DNA of 64,000 nucleotides from Prescottella equi (GCF_020171745.1 NZ_JAIVAH010000004.1:1-64000); one strand, 5' to 3'; positions 25,164 to 36,002 are shown, counted from the first letter of the stretch. The notes: a model not told the origin generated them from the sequence alone. Program-made: numbers and translations.

Positions 25164-25616
25164 TCACACTCGGGTCGCGAAGTCGACGCGTTTCGGATCA
25201 CGTTGTTGGACAGCAGCTTCTCCAGACCGGCCTCGCGCCCTGCCGACGCACCCTGCAGACGCGGCGACATGGCGAACCCCACGGTCCGTCCGACGGTGCT
25301 CACGGCCGAGCCGACGGATCTCGCGAAGCCAGAAGTGCGCAGCGAGCGTGACCTGCGTGTTCGCATCCGCCTCACGCGACCCACCGTCGACGACGGCGAC
25401 GAGCGCCTCGGCGAGGGCGGCGATCCTGAGATTGTTCTCCTGCGAGTGCCGCAACAGTCGTTCCGACGCAAGATCGCCGTCACACCGATAGAGAATGCCG
25501 ACGATCTCCAGCGCGCGGGCACGGACCGCCGCAGATCCGTCGCGCAGGGTTGCGCGAGGCACTCCTGCAGATGCCGGACGGTCCGCGTCCGGCGAAGAGA
25601 TGAAGTTGTATTGCAT
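25164..25616 (-). CDS. Small ANTAR-domain protein
   Basis: 150 residues from ATG 25616, with GAAGGA seven bases upstream. Residues about 33-78 (RALEIVGILYRCDGDLASER, then HSQENNLRIAALAEALV) match the ANTAR RNA-binding domain used in antitermination. No receiver or GAF domain precedes it, so it is an orphan ANTAR protein. The last 70 residues are Arg-rich and show poorer coding character. Another minus-strand frame stays open there too, so a frameshift or a shorter original end is possible. Confidence 0.6.
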   Translation of the reverse strand: MQYNFISSPDADRPASAGVPRATLRDGSAAVRARALEIVGILYRCDGDLASERLLRHSQENNLRIAALAEALVAVVDGGSREADANTQVTLAAHFWLREIRRLGREHRRTDRGVRHVAASAGCVGRARGRSGEAAVQQRDPKRVDFATRV

Positions 25617-26104
25617 GAGAATTCCTTCGTGGCCGTCGCGAGTTCACCTCGGCGACAACACGTATCGACGCAGCCGCGCCTGTGGTTGAGATGTGTCGGT
25701 CGACGATCGGCTCGACCTGCGAGCACTCGACCGATGAGTTCGTGGAGAGGTCAGGGTTTCGACGCTTCGTCAGCGGCGGCGGCTCAGGACCGAATTTCCG
25801 AGCCGGCACGCCACTCGAATGGCGCACCTGACCCCACCACTGTACGCGACCGACCCGCAGAGCGACATTCCATAATCCCGCGGACAGCGAACCGCCGATA
25901 CAGTTCGAACGAATTCATCACCACGACAGAATGATTGGCGACCACGGCGGGGCTGCGAGGTTCGGAACGGAACAGACATCGGATGTGGCATCGGTCTCGA
26001 TTCGCTGGAATGACCACCGACGAACACCTATCGTCGAACGAACGACGTCGACCCACGAGGAACCGTCGAAACACCACAGTCCACACACATGACTGAGGAA
26101 TACA
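25617..26104. other. Gene-poor region upstream of the ANTAR gene
   Basis: About 490 bases with GC content below the surrounding genes and no frame with good codon bias. Open frames on both strands here lack ribosome sites or recognisable motifs. It presumably carries the divergent promoters of the ANTAR gene and the small gene at 26105. No palindrome of note was found by eye. Confidence 0.55.
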
Positions 26105-26392
26105 TTGCCGCACAGAATCGAACCCCGCACCGAAGTGAGTCCCGAGTACGTCGGGCCCAATTTCCTCACTTCGCAGTTGCCGCCGTCGAGCCGTCCCGGG
26201 CACACCTCCTGCCACGTGGAGGCCGACGAACCCGCCCGCGCGCGTCGTCGCCCCGGCAAGCTCGCGCTCGCCGCGTCCGCCGGCCTGCTTCCCGCAGTGG
26301 TCGACATGGCCGTGACCGGCACACCGACCGAGGGCATCGTCGTCGGCGGCCTGTCAGCCCTCGCGGTAGGAGTCGCTGCGGTCGCGATCTGA
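26105..26392 (+). CDS. Small hypothetical membrane protein (95 aa)
   Basis: Starts at TTG 26105, eight bases after GAGGA. The first half is polar. The last 45 residues (from RRRPGKLALAASAGLLP to VAAVAI) form one or two hydrophobic Gly/Ala/Val-rich segments, probably membrane-inserted. Third codon positions in this half are strongly G/C, as in real genes of this genome; the N-terminal half is less clear, so the true start may be internal. No family recognised. Confidence 0.45.
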   Translation: MPHRIEPRTEVSPEYVGPNFLTSQLPPSSRPGHTSCHVEADEPARARRRPGKLALAASAGLLPAVVDMAVTGTPTEGIVVGGLSALAVGVAAVAI

Positions 26393-26542
26393 CCCCCGCC
26401 GTCCGCCGCGACTCGCGACCTTCTCCAGCACAGCCTCGGTCGATAGCATGGGAAGAGCGCCGCAACGGGCTGCGTCCGGACCGCTATCGGCGGGCCCACG
26501 CGAGCACGAGGGGCCCTGCGGTCATGCCGAAAGGATCGACCG

Positions 26543-26776
26543 ATGACGCAGGAGCAAATTCAAGCCTCCACATCCGGATGGCGCACGCTGGCAAGGACTT
26601 TCGTTGCAGCCACCTTTTTGATCGCGCCGCTGGGGATACCGACGGCGACAGCCGACACGGTGACCGCCGCGAGCGATCTCCCCGCGGTCGCTGCCGCGCA
26701 GTCCGGTCCGGACCGAACCGCACCGTGCCGACGGTGGCAGAACCCCAACGCCTACGGACACTGGCACTGCCGATGA
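26543..26776 (+). CDS. Small secreted peptide with a two-Cys tail
   Basis: 77 residues. A signal peptide runs to about 37 (TFVAATFLIAPLGIPTATA), leaving a mature peptide of about 40 residues that ends CRRWQNPNAYGHWHCR. The two Cys can form a single loop rich in aromatic and His residues, which could bind metal. ATG 26543 follows AAAGGA. Not recognised as a known family; metal binding, signalling or bacteriocin-like roles are open guesses. Confidence 0.65.
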   Translation: MTQEQIQASTSGWRTLARTFVAATFLIAPLGIPTATADTVTAASDLPAVAAAQSGPDRTAPCRRWQNPNAYGHWHCR

Positions 26777-26880
26777 AGTGAGCGAGTACGCGTCGGCGAC
26801 GGTGGCGGAAGGTCCCGCCCACCGGAAGTCCGGTGGACGGGATCCCCGATGCCATGTGCCGTCGGACGGCGGGACGGAGG

Positions 26881-26954
26881 TGCCCCCAGTGGGACTCGAA
26901 CCCACACTCGGCGGATTTTAAGTCCGCTGCCTCTGCCAATTGGGCTATGGGGGC
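26881..26954 (-). tRNA. tRNA-Leu (anticodon UAA), short variable arm
   Basis: 74 bases. Acceptor stem GCCCCCA/TGGGGGC (7 bp), anticodon stem GCGGA/TCCGC with loop CTTAAAA (anticodon TAA), variable loop of only five bases (CGAGT), T-arm GTGGG-TTCGAGT-CCCAC, discriminator A; CCA is not encoded. The D-stem is three clean pairs with a C/A mismatch. Leucine tRNAs normally have a long variable arm, so this class I shape is odd. A tRNA-Leu gene sits in the same place, next to ppx, in mycobacteria. Confidence 0.85.
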
Positions 26955-27031
26955 CCACCACCGGCCCGACTCCGGTGGCCACGACAGTGGAAACCAAGGA
27001 ACAGTGTAGGCGGCACAAACAGTGAGCTAAT

Positions 27032-27988
27032 TCACGACCCGCCCAGCAGGACAGACATTGCAATTCCGTCCAAGATGTCGTGCTCGCTGACCACCAGTTC
27101 GTCGATGCCGGCGCGCCGCGCGAGTTCGTCGGCGAGGACCGTGGTCACGATGGCGCCGCCGCCGATCACGTCCACCCGTCCCGGGTGCATCGGCCCGAGC
27201 GCGGCGCGCTCGTCGTGCGTCATGGAAACCAGCCGGTTGGCGACGTCGTGCAGCTGTCCGACCGTGAGCCGCGAGAGGTGGACCCGCTCGGGGTCGTACT
27301 CGGGCAGGTCCTGCGCGACCGCCGACAGCGTCGTCATGGTGCCGGCGACGCCGACCCAGGTGCGGGCCTGCTCGACCGGTACCCGCGCGAAGGCCTGAGC
27401 CAGGCGCTCGGACGCGAATTCGCGGGCGGCGTCGATCTGCGCGCCGGTGGGCGGGTCGTCGTGCAGGCAGCGTTCGGTGACCCGCACACACCCGACGTCG
27501 GTGGAGTACGCGGCGTGGACACCGGTGTCGTCGCCGAGCACCACCTCGGTGGACCCGCCACCGAGGTCCACGACCACGAACGGGCCCTCGGACGCGTCGA
27601 GTTCGCCGACGGCGCCGGAGAACGACAGGCGCGCCTCCTCGTCGCCGGTGATGACCTCGGCCTCGGCGCCGGGGATCACCGCGCCGAGGATCTCGCGGGT
27701 CATCGCGAAGAAGTCCTCACGATTGGACGCGTCGCGCGTGGCCGACGTGGCGACCATGCGCACCGCGGTGGCGCCGGTGTCACGGATGATCTCGGCGTAC
27801 TCGCTCAACGCGACCCGCGTCCGCTCGATGGCCTCGGGCGCGAACGCTCCGGTCGCGTCCACTCCCTGCCCGAGGCGCACGATCCGCATCAGCCGGGTGA
27901 CGTCGGTGAGGCGACCGTTCTCGTCGGCGTCCGCGACGAGCAGACGGATCGAGTTGGTGCCGCAGTCGATCGCGGCAACCCGAGTCAC
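27032..27988 (-). CDS. Exopolyphosphatase/pppGpp phosphatase (Ppx/GppA family)
   Basis: 318 residues, the short actinobacterial form lacking the C-terminal helical domains of E. coli Ppx. The ASKHA phosphate loops are AAIDCGTNSIRLLV and VVVDLGGGSTEVVLG. It splits phosphate from polyphosphate or from pppGpp/ppGpp, linking to stringent control. GTG 27988 overlaps the DUF501 stop by four bases (GTGA), so translation is coupled. It is the last gene of the eno-divIC-DUF501-ppx run. Confidence 0.93.
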   Translation of the reverse strand: MTRVAAIDCGTNSIRLLVADADENGRLTDVTRLMRIVRLGQGVDATGAFAPEAIERTRVALSEYAEIIRDTGATAVRMVATSATRDASNREDFFAMTREILGAVIPGAEAEVITGDEEARLSFSGAVGELDASEGPFVVVDLGGGSTEVVLGDDTGVHAAYSTDVGCVRVTERCLHDDPPTGAQIDAAREFASERLAQAFARVPVEQARTWVGVAGTMTTLSAVAQDLPEYDPERVHLSRLTVGQLHDVANRLVSMTHDERAALGPMHPGRVDVIGGGAIVTTVLADELARRAGIDELVVSEHDILDGIAMSVLLGGS

Positions 27989-28521
27989 TCGTCGTCTCCG
28001 GCGGCGGCCGGTCCCTGGTACTCGGGCCAGTCGGCGGGAATGGCCGTGCCGCGCAGCTTGCCACGCGCGGCGAGCGAGACGGACTCGTCACCGAACGGGT
28101 TGACGCCCGGCCCCTTCGCGAGCGAGTGCGCCATCAGAACGTGCAGGCACTTCACCCGGTCCGGCATGCCTCCACCGGTGAAATCCGTTCCCAGGGAATC
28201 GATCTCGTTGCGCTCCGCGAGGTACGACTCGTGTGCGGCGCGGTAGGCGGCGGCGAGTTCCGGGTCGGTGCCCAGACGCTCGGTCATCTCGCGCATCACA
28301 CCGGCCGACTCCTGACGGCTGGCCTCGGCGGTCAGGCGCGGGTCGGTCAGGTAGTAGAGGGTGGGGAACGGCGTGCCGTCCGGCAACCGGGGGGCGGTCT
28401 TCACCACACCGGGCCGGCCGTCCGGGCTGCGGTACGCGATCTCGAGCACGCCCCGCGGGACACGACCCAGCTGGGCCTCCACGGCATCGAGGTCTTCCTG
28501 GGGGACGGACGATTCGCTCAC
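27985..28521 (-). CDS. DUF501 protein
   Basis: 178 residues from GTG 28521. Family signatures: LGRVPRGVLEIAYRSPDG, LPDGTPFPTLYYLTDPRLTAEASR and MPDRVKCLHVLMAHSLAKGPGVNPFGDE, with a conserved Cys-His. The function of DUF501 is unknown; it is always found with divIC and ppx in actinobacteria. It overlaps both neighbours by four bases, a tight translational chain. Confidence 0.93.
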   Translation of the reverse strand: MSESSVPQEDLDAVEAQLGRVPRGVLEIAYRSPDGRPGVVKTAPRLPDGTPFPTLYYLTDPRLTAEASRQESAGVMREMTERLGTDPELAAAYRAAHESYLAERNEIDSLGTDFTGGGMPDRVKCLHVLMAHSLAKGPGVNPFGDESVSLAARGKLRGTAIPADWPEYQGPAAAGDDE

Positions 28522-29240
28522 CCGGTGGGTACTCCTGGTTCTTCTGGTGCGGGTGCCGGCACCACGGGGGCCACCGGCGGTGTCTCTGTTTCGGCCTCGG
28601 CGACGGGTGCGGGTTCGGTGAGCCGCTGCCACAGATCGCTGTGCCAGGCGCCCGTGGAGGGCGGCGGCGGTGGTGCATCCTTCTTCGGCGGTTGCCAGTC
28701 GCCGGGCAACTGCACCTTGTAGGGCGTCTCGCCGGGACGGACCAGGCCGAGCCGCTCGCGGCCCTGCGCCGCGATCCACGCCGGATCCTCGATCTGTTCC
28801 TTCTGACGGCGCAGCTGGTCCAGTTGCTGCTCGAGTGCCACCTGCTCGGACGCGAGGCGATCGGCCTCCGCGCGCTGCGTGAGGTAGGTGCGCAACGGCA
28901 TCGCGAGGGTGAGCGCGAGAGCGCAGACCACGACGCCGAGGATGACCGCGCGTCCGGTCGACAGCCCGAAGAATGTGCGCTCGGGCGGCGCCGACCGGCG
29001 TCCCGCGCCCGCTCGTGCAGAGCGGACGCGGGAGCCGGTGGCCTGGCCGTCGGATCCGGTCGTGTCGCCGTCGGCATCGAGCGGGCTCGATGCGTCCGGG
29101 GCGACCCGACCGGTCGCGGTAGCGGTGCCGGCACGGTTCCGGCGGGGCCTGCGAGAGCCCTGCCCGGTCCCGGCACCGTGGCGCTCGGGGCGTCCTCCCG
29201 GGGAGGGACGACCCGACCGCGACCTACCGCGCTGACTCAT
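28518..29240 (-). CDS. DivIC/FtsB-type septum formation protein
   Basis: 240 residues. A long basic, disordered cytoplasmic head (about 1-95) precedes one transmembrane helix (about 99-118, VILGVVVCALALTLAMPL), a coiled coil (EADRLASEQVALEQQLDQLRRQKEQI) with the WIAAQGRERLGLVRPGE motif, and a Pro-rich tail. It belongs to the FtsB/DivIC family of the divisome subcomplex with FtsL and FtsQ. It lies eight bases after eno. Confidence 0.9.
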   Translation of the reverse strand: MSQRGRSRSGRPSPGGRPERHGAGTGQGSRRPRRNRAGTATATGRVAPDASSPLDADGDTTGSDGQATGSRVRSARAGAGRRSAPPERTFFGLSTGRAVILGVVVCALALTLAMPLRTYLTQRAEADRLASEQVALEQQLDQLRRQKEQIEDPAWIAAQGRERLGLVRPGETPYKVQLPGDWQPPKKDAPPPPPSTGAWHSDLWQRLTEPAPVAEAETETPPVAPVVPAPAPEEPGVPTG

Positions 29241-29248
29241 CTACGTGC

Positions 29249-31577
<2,329 letters not shown>

Positions 31578-31699
31578 CCAGAACCGTACGGTCGCGACGC
31601 GTACCGAATCGGGACCAAAGCCCCATTCCAGACAAAAAGAACCTGGTCAGGGCCGGTTTCAGACCGAGCTTAGGGGATGCTACTTTCGGCGTGGCCGTT

Positions 31700-31718
31700 C
31701 GAGGTTTGGCTTGCCTTC
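31700..31718. promoter_or_regulatory. Possible IdeR/DtxR iron box ahead of efeU
   Basis: The 19 bases starting CGAGGTTTGGCTTGCC match 12 of 19 positions of the mycobacterial iron-box consensus, including the AGGTT-GGCT-CCT core. It lies 40 bases upstream of efeU, just downstream of TACTTT (31681-31686), a possible -10, where bound regulator could block transcription. Seen by eye only. Confidence 0.4.
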
Positions 31719-31757
31719 GTCGCCCGCGCCGCCCCGACTCGTAGCAGGAGCACAAGA

Positions 31758-32669
31758 GTGTCAGTCCTCGCCGCCGGCACCGCCGCGCCGTCCATCGCAA
31801 CCCAGTTGTTCGGCAGTGGCCTGATCGGTGTGCGCGAGGGGCTCGAGACCGGCATCGTCGTGATGATCCTGGTCGCCTTCCTGGTCAAGTCCGAGCGGCG
31901 CGACGCACTCAAATGGGTGTGGGTTGGCGTCGGCGCGGCCGTCGCGATGGTCGTCGCGATCTTCGTCGGCATCCACTTCGGCACCTCCACCGTCACCGGC
32001 ATGGCCGCCGAACTCATCAGCGGACTCGCGTCGCTCGTCGCCGTTGCGATCGTCACCGCGATGGTCCTGTGGATGCGCACCGCGGCGGCATCGATATCGG
32101 GACACCTGCGCGCCGGACTCGATCGCGCGCTGGCGATCGGCCCGGTGGCCGTCGCAACCATGGCGTTCTTCGCCGTCGGCCGCGAGGGCGTCGAAACCGC
32201 GCTGCTGCTCGTCGGCTACGCCGAGAACGCCGCCGGCAGCGCGTGGCCGCTCGTCGGCCTGCTGCTCGGCATCGCGGTCGCCGCCGTCCTGACCGTGCTG
32301 CTGTACGTCGGCGCCGTCCGGATCGACTTCGCCCGCTTCTTCCGCTACACCGGTGCCTTCCTCGTGGTCGTCGCGGCCGGGATCCTCGCGTACGGAGTCC
32401 GGGCACTGCAGATCGCCGGGTGGCTGCCCGGCGGATCGACGCTCGCGTTCGACATCTCGTCCGTGTTCGACACCTCCAGCTGGTACGGCACCGTCCTGCA
32501 GGGCATCTTCAACTTCCGTCCCGATCCGACCGTCCTCCAGGCGGTTGCCTGGGTGGCGTACCTCGTGATCGTGATGCCACTGTTCCTGCGCCCGGTGAAG
32601 CCGAAGGCCACTGCACCGCATACCGATCCGACGCCGACCGGCGATCCCGAACTCAACGCTTCCCGATGA
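31758..32669 (+). CDS. efeU: EfeU, FTR1-type iron permease
   Basis: 303 residues from GTG 31758, with GCAGGAG upstream; the longer frame lacks a ribosome site. About seven transmembrane helices carry two Fe-binding REGxE motifs, REGLETGIV (about 26) and REGVETALL (about 144). It transports ferric iron made by or delivered from EfeO/EfeB. Its stop overlaps the efeO start (ATGA). Confidence 0.95.
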   Translation: MSVLAAGTAAPSIATQLFGSGLIGVREGLETGIVVMILVAFLVKSERRDALKWVWVGVGAAVAMVVAIFVGIHFGTSTVTGMAAELISGLASLVAVAIVTAMVLWMRTAAASISGHLRAGLDRALAIGPVAVATMAFFAVGREGVETALLLVGYAENAAGSAWPLVGLLLGIAVAAVLTVLLYVGAVRIDFARFFRYTGAFLVVVAAGILAYGVRALQIAGWLPGGSTLAFDISSVFDTSSWYGTVLQGIFNFRPDPTVLQAVAWVAYLVIVMPLFLRPVKPKATAPHTDPTPTGDPELNASR

Positions 32670-33826
32670 CAGTCACCCGAAAGGTTCCGCTCGTGCGTCG
32701 TACCACCTCCGCGCTCGCCCTGCTCGCGATCGCTCCCCTCGCCCTCGCGGCGTGCACGTCCAAGTCGCCCGCGGACGCCGAGGCGATCACGGTGACCGCC
32801 ACCGACACCACGTGTGACATCTCGGGGAACTCGGCGGAGACCGGCAACACCACGTTCTCCATCACCAACAACGGGTCGAAGGTCACCGAGTTCTACGTCT
32901 TCGGTGCCGGCGATCGCGTGATGGGCGAGGTCGAGAACGTAGGACCGGGTCTGACCCGTCAGCTCATCGTCAACCTCGCCGAGTCCGGGACCTACCACAC
33001 CGCGTGCAAGCCTGGCATGGTCGGCAACGGCATCCGGGCCGAGTTCGTCGTCACCGGCGACTCGGTGGCCGCGACCGACCAGGACGGCCGCCTCACCGAG
33101 GCCGCCGCCGGGTACAAGCGTTACGTCGACAGCCAGCTCACCGCGCTGCAGGAGACCGTCGCCACGTTCGTCGCGTCGATCAAGGCCGGCGACATCGCCG
33201 CCGCGAAGGCCCAGTACCCGCTGACCCGCACGTACTACGAGCGCATCGAGCCCATCGCCGAGAGCTTCCCCGACGACCTCGACCCGCGCATCGACCTGCG
33301 CGAGGTCGACGTCGAGCCGGGCTGGAACTGGACCGGCTTCCACCGGCTCGAGAAGGACCTGTGGGTTCAGGGCCTGCAGCCCGACACCAACGCGATCGCC
33401 GACCAGCTCGTCGCCGACATCCAGGAGCTCGCCGACGGTGTCGCGGCCCCGGACTTCGTCGTCGACCCGATCCAGGTGGCCGGCGGCGCCCAGACGCTGC
33501 TCGACGAGATCGCGCGCACCAAGATCACCGGCGAGGAGGACATCTTCTCGCACACCGACCTGTACGACTTCCAGGCCAACGCCGACGGCTCGCAGGCCGC
33601 GATCGCGTCGCTGCGCCCGATCCTCGACGACCGCAACCCGGAACTGGCCGCGCGCATCGACCAGCGTTTCGCCGACCTCGACGCCGAACTCGCGCAGTTC
33701 CGTCAGGGCGACGGGTTCGTCTCCTACGAGACCGTGACCGAGCCGCAGCGTCAGGCGCTGTCCCAGAAGATCGACGCGTTGTCCGCCGAAGTGAGCCAGG
33801 TGCAGGGTGTCGTCGCAGGACAGTAA
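32666..33826 (+). CDS. efeO: EfeO, iron-binding lipoprotein
   Basis: 386 residues. The signal peptide has lipobox LALAAC (Cys about 29), then a cupredoxin-like domain (about 40-130) and an M75-type helical domain containing the HxxE metal motif FHRLEKDLW. It presents iron to EfeU at the outer face of the membrane. ATG 32666 overlaps the efeU stop; GTG 32693, right before the signal peptide proper, is a plausible alternative start. Confidence 0.95.
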   Translation: MTVTRKVPLVRRTTSALALLAIAPLALAACTSKSPADAEAITVTATDTTCDISGNSAETGNTTFSITNNGSKVTEFYVFGAGDRVMGEVENVGPGLTRQLIVNLAESGTYHTACKPGMVGNGIRAEFVVTGDSVAATDQDGRLTEAAAGYKRYVDSQLTALQETVATFVASIKAGDIAAAKAQYPLTRTYYERIEPIAESFPDDLDPRIDLREVDVEPGWNWTGFHRLEKDLWVQGLQPDTNAIADQLVADIQELADGVAAPDFVVDPIQVAGGAQTLLDEIARTKITGEEDIFSHTDLYDFQANADGSQAAIASLRPILDDRNPELAARIDQRFADLDAELAQFRQGDGFVSYETVTEPQRQALSQKIDALSAEVSQVQGVVAGQ

Positions 33827-35120
33827 TCCCCAGAGCAGTAACCAGCAGGACGGCGACAGCCGGCCCGAGCCACGTCCGGGCCTGTCCCGACGGCGCCTCT
33901 TCGGCGCCGTCGGGGCGGGCGCGGTGTTGGCCGGCGCGGGCGTCGCGGTGGGCCGTCTGACGGCCCCCGAGGCGTCTGCGTCGACCTCCGAGGTGGTGCC
34001 GTTCCGCGGCGCCAATCAGGCCGGAATCGTCACGGCCGCACAGGATCGCATGCACTTCGTCGCGTTCGACGTCATCACCGACTCGCGCGACGAACTGGTG
34101 GCGATGCTGAAGAAGTGGACCGAGATGGCCGCGCGGATGACCGCCGGCGAGGAGGCCGCCGAGGACGGCGCGATCGGCGCGGGCGAGTACAAGCCGCCCA
34201 CCGATACCGGCGAGGCCCTGGACCTGCACGCGTCGAAGCTGACGCTCACGATCGGGTTCGGACCGTCGCTGTTCGAGGCGAGCGGCAAGGACCGCTTCGG
34301 GATCGCCGACAAGAAGCCGGCAGCGTTGACCGACCTTCCCAAGTTCACCGGTGACGCGCTCGAACCCGCCCGCTCAGGCGGCGACATCGCGATCCAGGCC
34401 TGCGCCGACGACCCCCAGGTCGCGGTGCACGCGGTGCGCAACCTGGCCCGTGTCGGCTTCGGCGTGGTGGCGGTGCGCTGGTCGCAGCTCGGGTTCGGCC
34501 GCACGTCGTCGACGTCGACGAGCCAGACGACGCCGCGAAACCTGTTCGGGTTCAAGGACGGAACGCGCAACATCAAGGCCGAGGATCCATCGGCGCTGTC
34601 GGAGTTCGTGTGGGTGGACCCGCAGGACGACCAGGCGTGGATGGCGGGCGGCTCGTACCTGGTGGCCCGACGCATCCGCATGCTGATCGAGCCGTGGGAT
34701 CGCACCACGCTGCACGAGCAGGAGCGGGTGTTCGGACGCAGCAAGGGCAGCGGCGCACCGCTGGGCCGCAAGGACGAGTTCGACGACCTGCAGCTCGACG
34801 CCAAGGGGGCGGGCGGCAAGCCCGTGATCGACAAGGACGCGCACGTGCGCCTGGCGTCGGCAGAGGAGCTGAACGGCATCCAGATCCTGCGTCGCGGCTA
34901 CAACTTCACCGACGGCACAGACGGTTTCGGGCATCTCGACGCCGGACTGTTCTTCATCGCGTACTGCCGCGATCCGCAGAAGCAATTCGTGCCGATGCAG
35001 CAGAACCTCGCCCGCAACGATGCACTGAACGAGTACATCAAGCACGTCGGCTCCGCGGTCTTCGCGGTGCCGCCGGGTGTCGGCGAGGGTGACTACTGGG
35101 GGTCGACGCTGTTCAGCTGA
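33807..35120 (+). CDS. efeB: EfeB, Tat-exported DyP-type peroxidase
   Basis: 437 residues. The twin-arginine signal SRRRLFGAVGAGAVLAGAGVAVG shows export in folded, haem-loaded form. DyP motif FGFKDGTRN supplies the distal Asp, GGSYLVARRIRMLIEPWDR the distal Arg region, and DAHVRLA the likely haem-ligating His. EfeB is thought to oxidise Fe(II) or take iron from haem for EfeO/EfeU. The start GTG 33807 lies 20 bases inside efeO, supporting coupled translation. Confidence 0.95.
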   Translation: MSSQDSNPQSSNQQDGDSRPEPRPGLSRRRLFGAVGAGAVLAGAGVAVGRLTAPEASASTSEVVPFRGANQAGIVTAAQDRMHFVAFDVITDSRDELVAMLKKWTEMAARMTAGEEAAEDGAIGAGEYKPPTDTGEALDLHASKLTLTIGFGPSLFEASGKDRFGIADKKPAALTDLPKFTGDALEPARSGGDIAIQACADDPQVAVHAVRNLARVGFGVVAVRWSQLGFGRTSSTSTSQTTPRNLFGFKDGTRNIKAEDPSALSEFVWVDPQDDQAWMAGGSYLVARRIRMLIEPWDRTTLHEQERVFGRSKGSGAPLGRKDEFDDLQLDAKGAGGKPVIDKDAHVRLASAEELNGIQILRRGYNFTDGTDGFGHLDAGLFFIAYCRDPQKQFVPMQQNLARNDALNEYIKHVGSAVFAVPPGVGEGDYWGSTLFS

Positions 35121-35226
35121 GCCGGACCTGCCCACGCCGGCGGAGGAATGTCTCGGTATGGACTGCAAGTGGTCCCGATTCGCCCCACTGTGTCCGCATC
35201 GACCGCTTCGGGTAGAAGGGGGGCAC

Positions 35227-35376
35227 ATGCAGAGCCAGTTCGACGAACTCGCCGATCTCTACGAGGGAACGGCCGGCCGGCCGTTCCGGAAGCACCTGGA
35301 GATCCCCAACGTGCTGGCCACGCTCGGGGACCGGGAAGGACGTGATGTCCTCGACTTCGGCTGCGGCAATGGGATT
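35227..35376 (+). pseudogene. 5' remnant of a SAM-dependent methyltransferase
   Basis: Begins with AAGGGGG and ATG 35227 (MQSQFDELADLYEG) and runs through the SAM-binding motif VLDFGCGNGI, then changes abruptly into the transposase fragment on the other strand. Only about 50 of the usual 230-260 residues remain. Upstream signals look intact, so the gene was functional until cut by the rearrangement at about 35376. The frame runs on for 22 foreign codons to a stop at 35445. Confidence 0.85.
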
Positions 35377-35455
35377 CTGCCATGGGCAGTGCGGTTTGAT
35401 GAACTTCTGACGGATGCCATGCTCGGCGCAGACCGGACGCAATGACCACCGGTTC
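35375..35455 (-). pseudogene. IS481-type transposase fragment, 3' part
   Basis: The minus strand encodes VCAEHGIRQKFIKPHCPWQN, the segment just before the catalytic Glu region (…PWQNGKVER) of IS481-family DDE transposases. The match stops exactly where the methyltransferase remnant begins. The downstream catalytic Glu and C-terminus are missing. Confidence 0.8.
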
Positions 35456-35480
35456 GGACTACGAGAAAGAGCTGTAAAAG

Positions 35481-35984
35481 ATGCGAGCAGATATCGAACG
35501 CGCTGCCCAGGCGGTGCGCGCGGCCGCTGAGTTCGACTGGACGTGGACCGTCAATGACCTGCCGCCGTTCTGCGGTCAGGTCGGCTGGCAGGTCTGCGGC
35601 CTCGATGAGCAGTTTCCAGCAGCGGTGACCAATTTCGAAGTCAATCGCCCGGATGTGTCGGTGTCCGTCGCGGACATATCGACAACCGACTTGTCGCGAG
35701 CGATCGATAATATCTCCTTCCGTGCCAGTGATGTGGTTCTCGGTCGGAGCGACTTGGAGCCGGAGCTGGATGAAGTGTTCGATGCACTCGTGCAGCGGAT
35801 GTTCGAACTGCTCGGGCAGCGGCCCACGGATTGGTGGATCGAACCGTCCCGCGGCCTGCGCTGGGACCTTCCGGGCGTGGTGGTGAGGGCCAAGATCGGT
35901 GTCTCATCGGTCTGGGTGTATCTGGTCAGTCCTGCGTACCAGCAATGGTGCGACGAAATCGAGCAGAGCGCCGAAGATGAGTAG
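35481..35984 (+). CDS. DUF6301-like protein inside a transposase scar
   Basis: 167 residues, acidic, no signal peptide or membrane segment. It begins MRADIERAAQAVRAAAEFDWTW; Trp- and Asp-rich motifs (RPTDWWIEPSRGLRWDLPGVVV, VWVYLVSPAYQQWCDE) resemble the DUF6301 family of Nocardia/Rhodococcus, often near secreted polymorphic toxins and suspected to be immunity-like. That assignment is from memory and needs a profile search. ATG 35481 follows GAAAGAG. Pieces of one IS481-type transposase lie 26 bases before and 19 bases after it, both on the minus strand. No toxin gene is adjacent. Confidence 0.8.
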   Translation: MRADIERAAQAVRAAAEFDWTWTVNDLPPFCGQVGWQVCGLDEQFPAAVTNFEVNRPDVSVSVADISTTDLSRAIDNISFRASDVVLGRSDLEPELDEVFDALVQRMFELLGQRPTDWWIEPSRGLRWDLPGVVVRAKIGVSSVWVYLVSPAYQQWCDEIEQSAEDE

Positions 35985-36002
35985 ACGTGAGGTCGGTTGA
36001 GG

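Noticed and set aside
25918-26499. 193-residue minus-strand open frame
   Set aside because: No codon bias, no motifs, and opposite to the better-supported small plus-strand gene at 26105.
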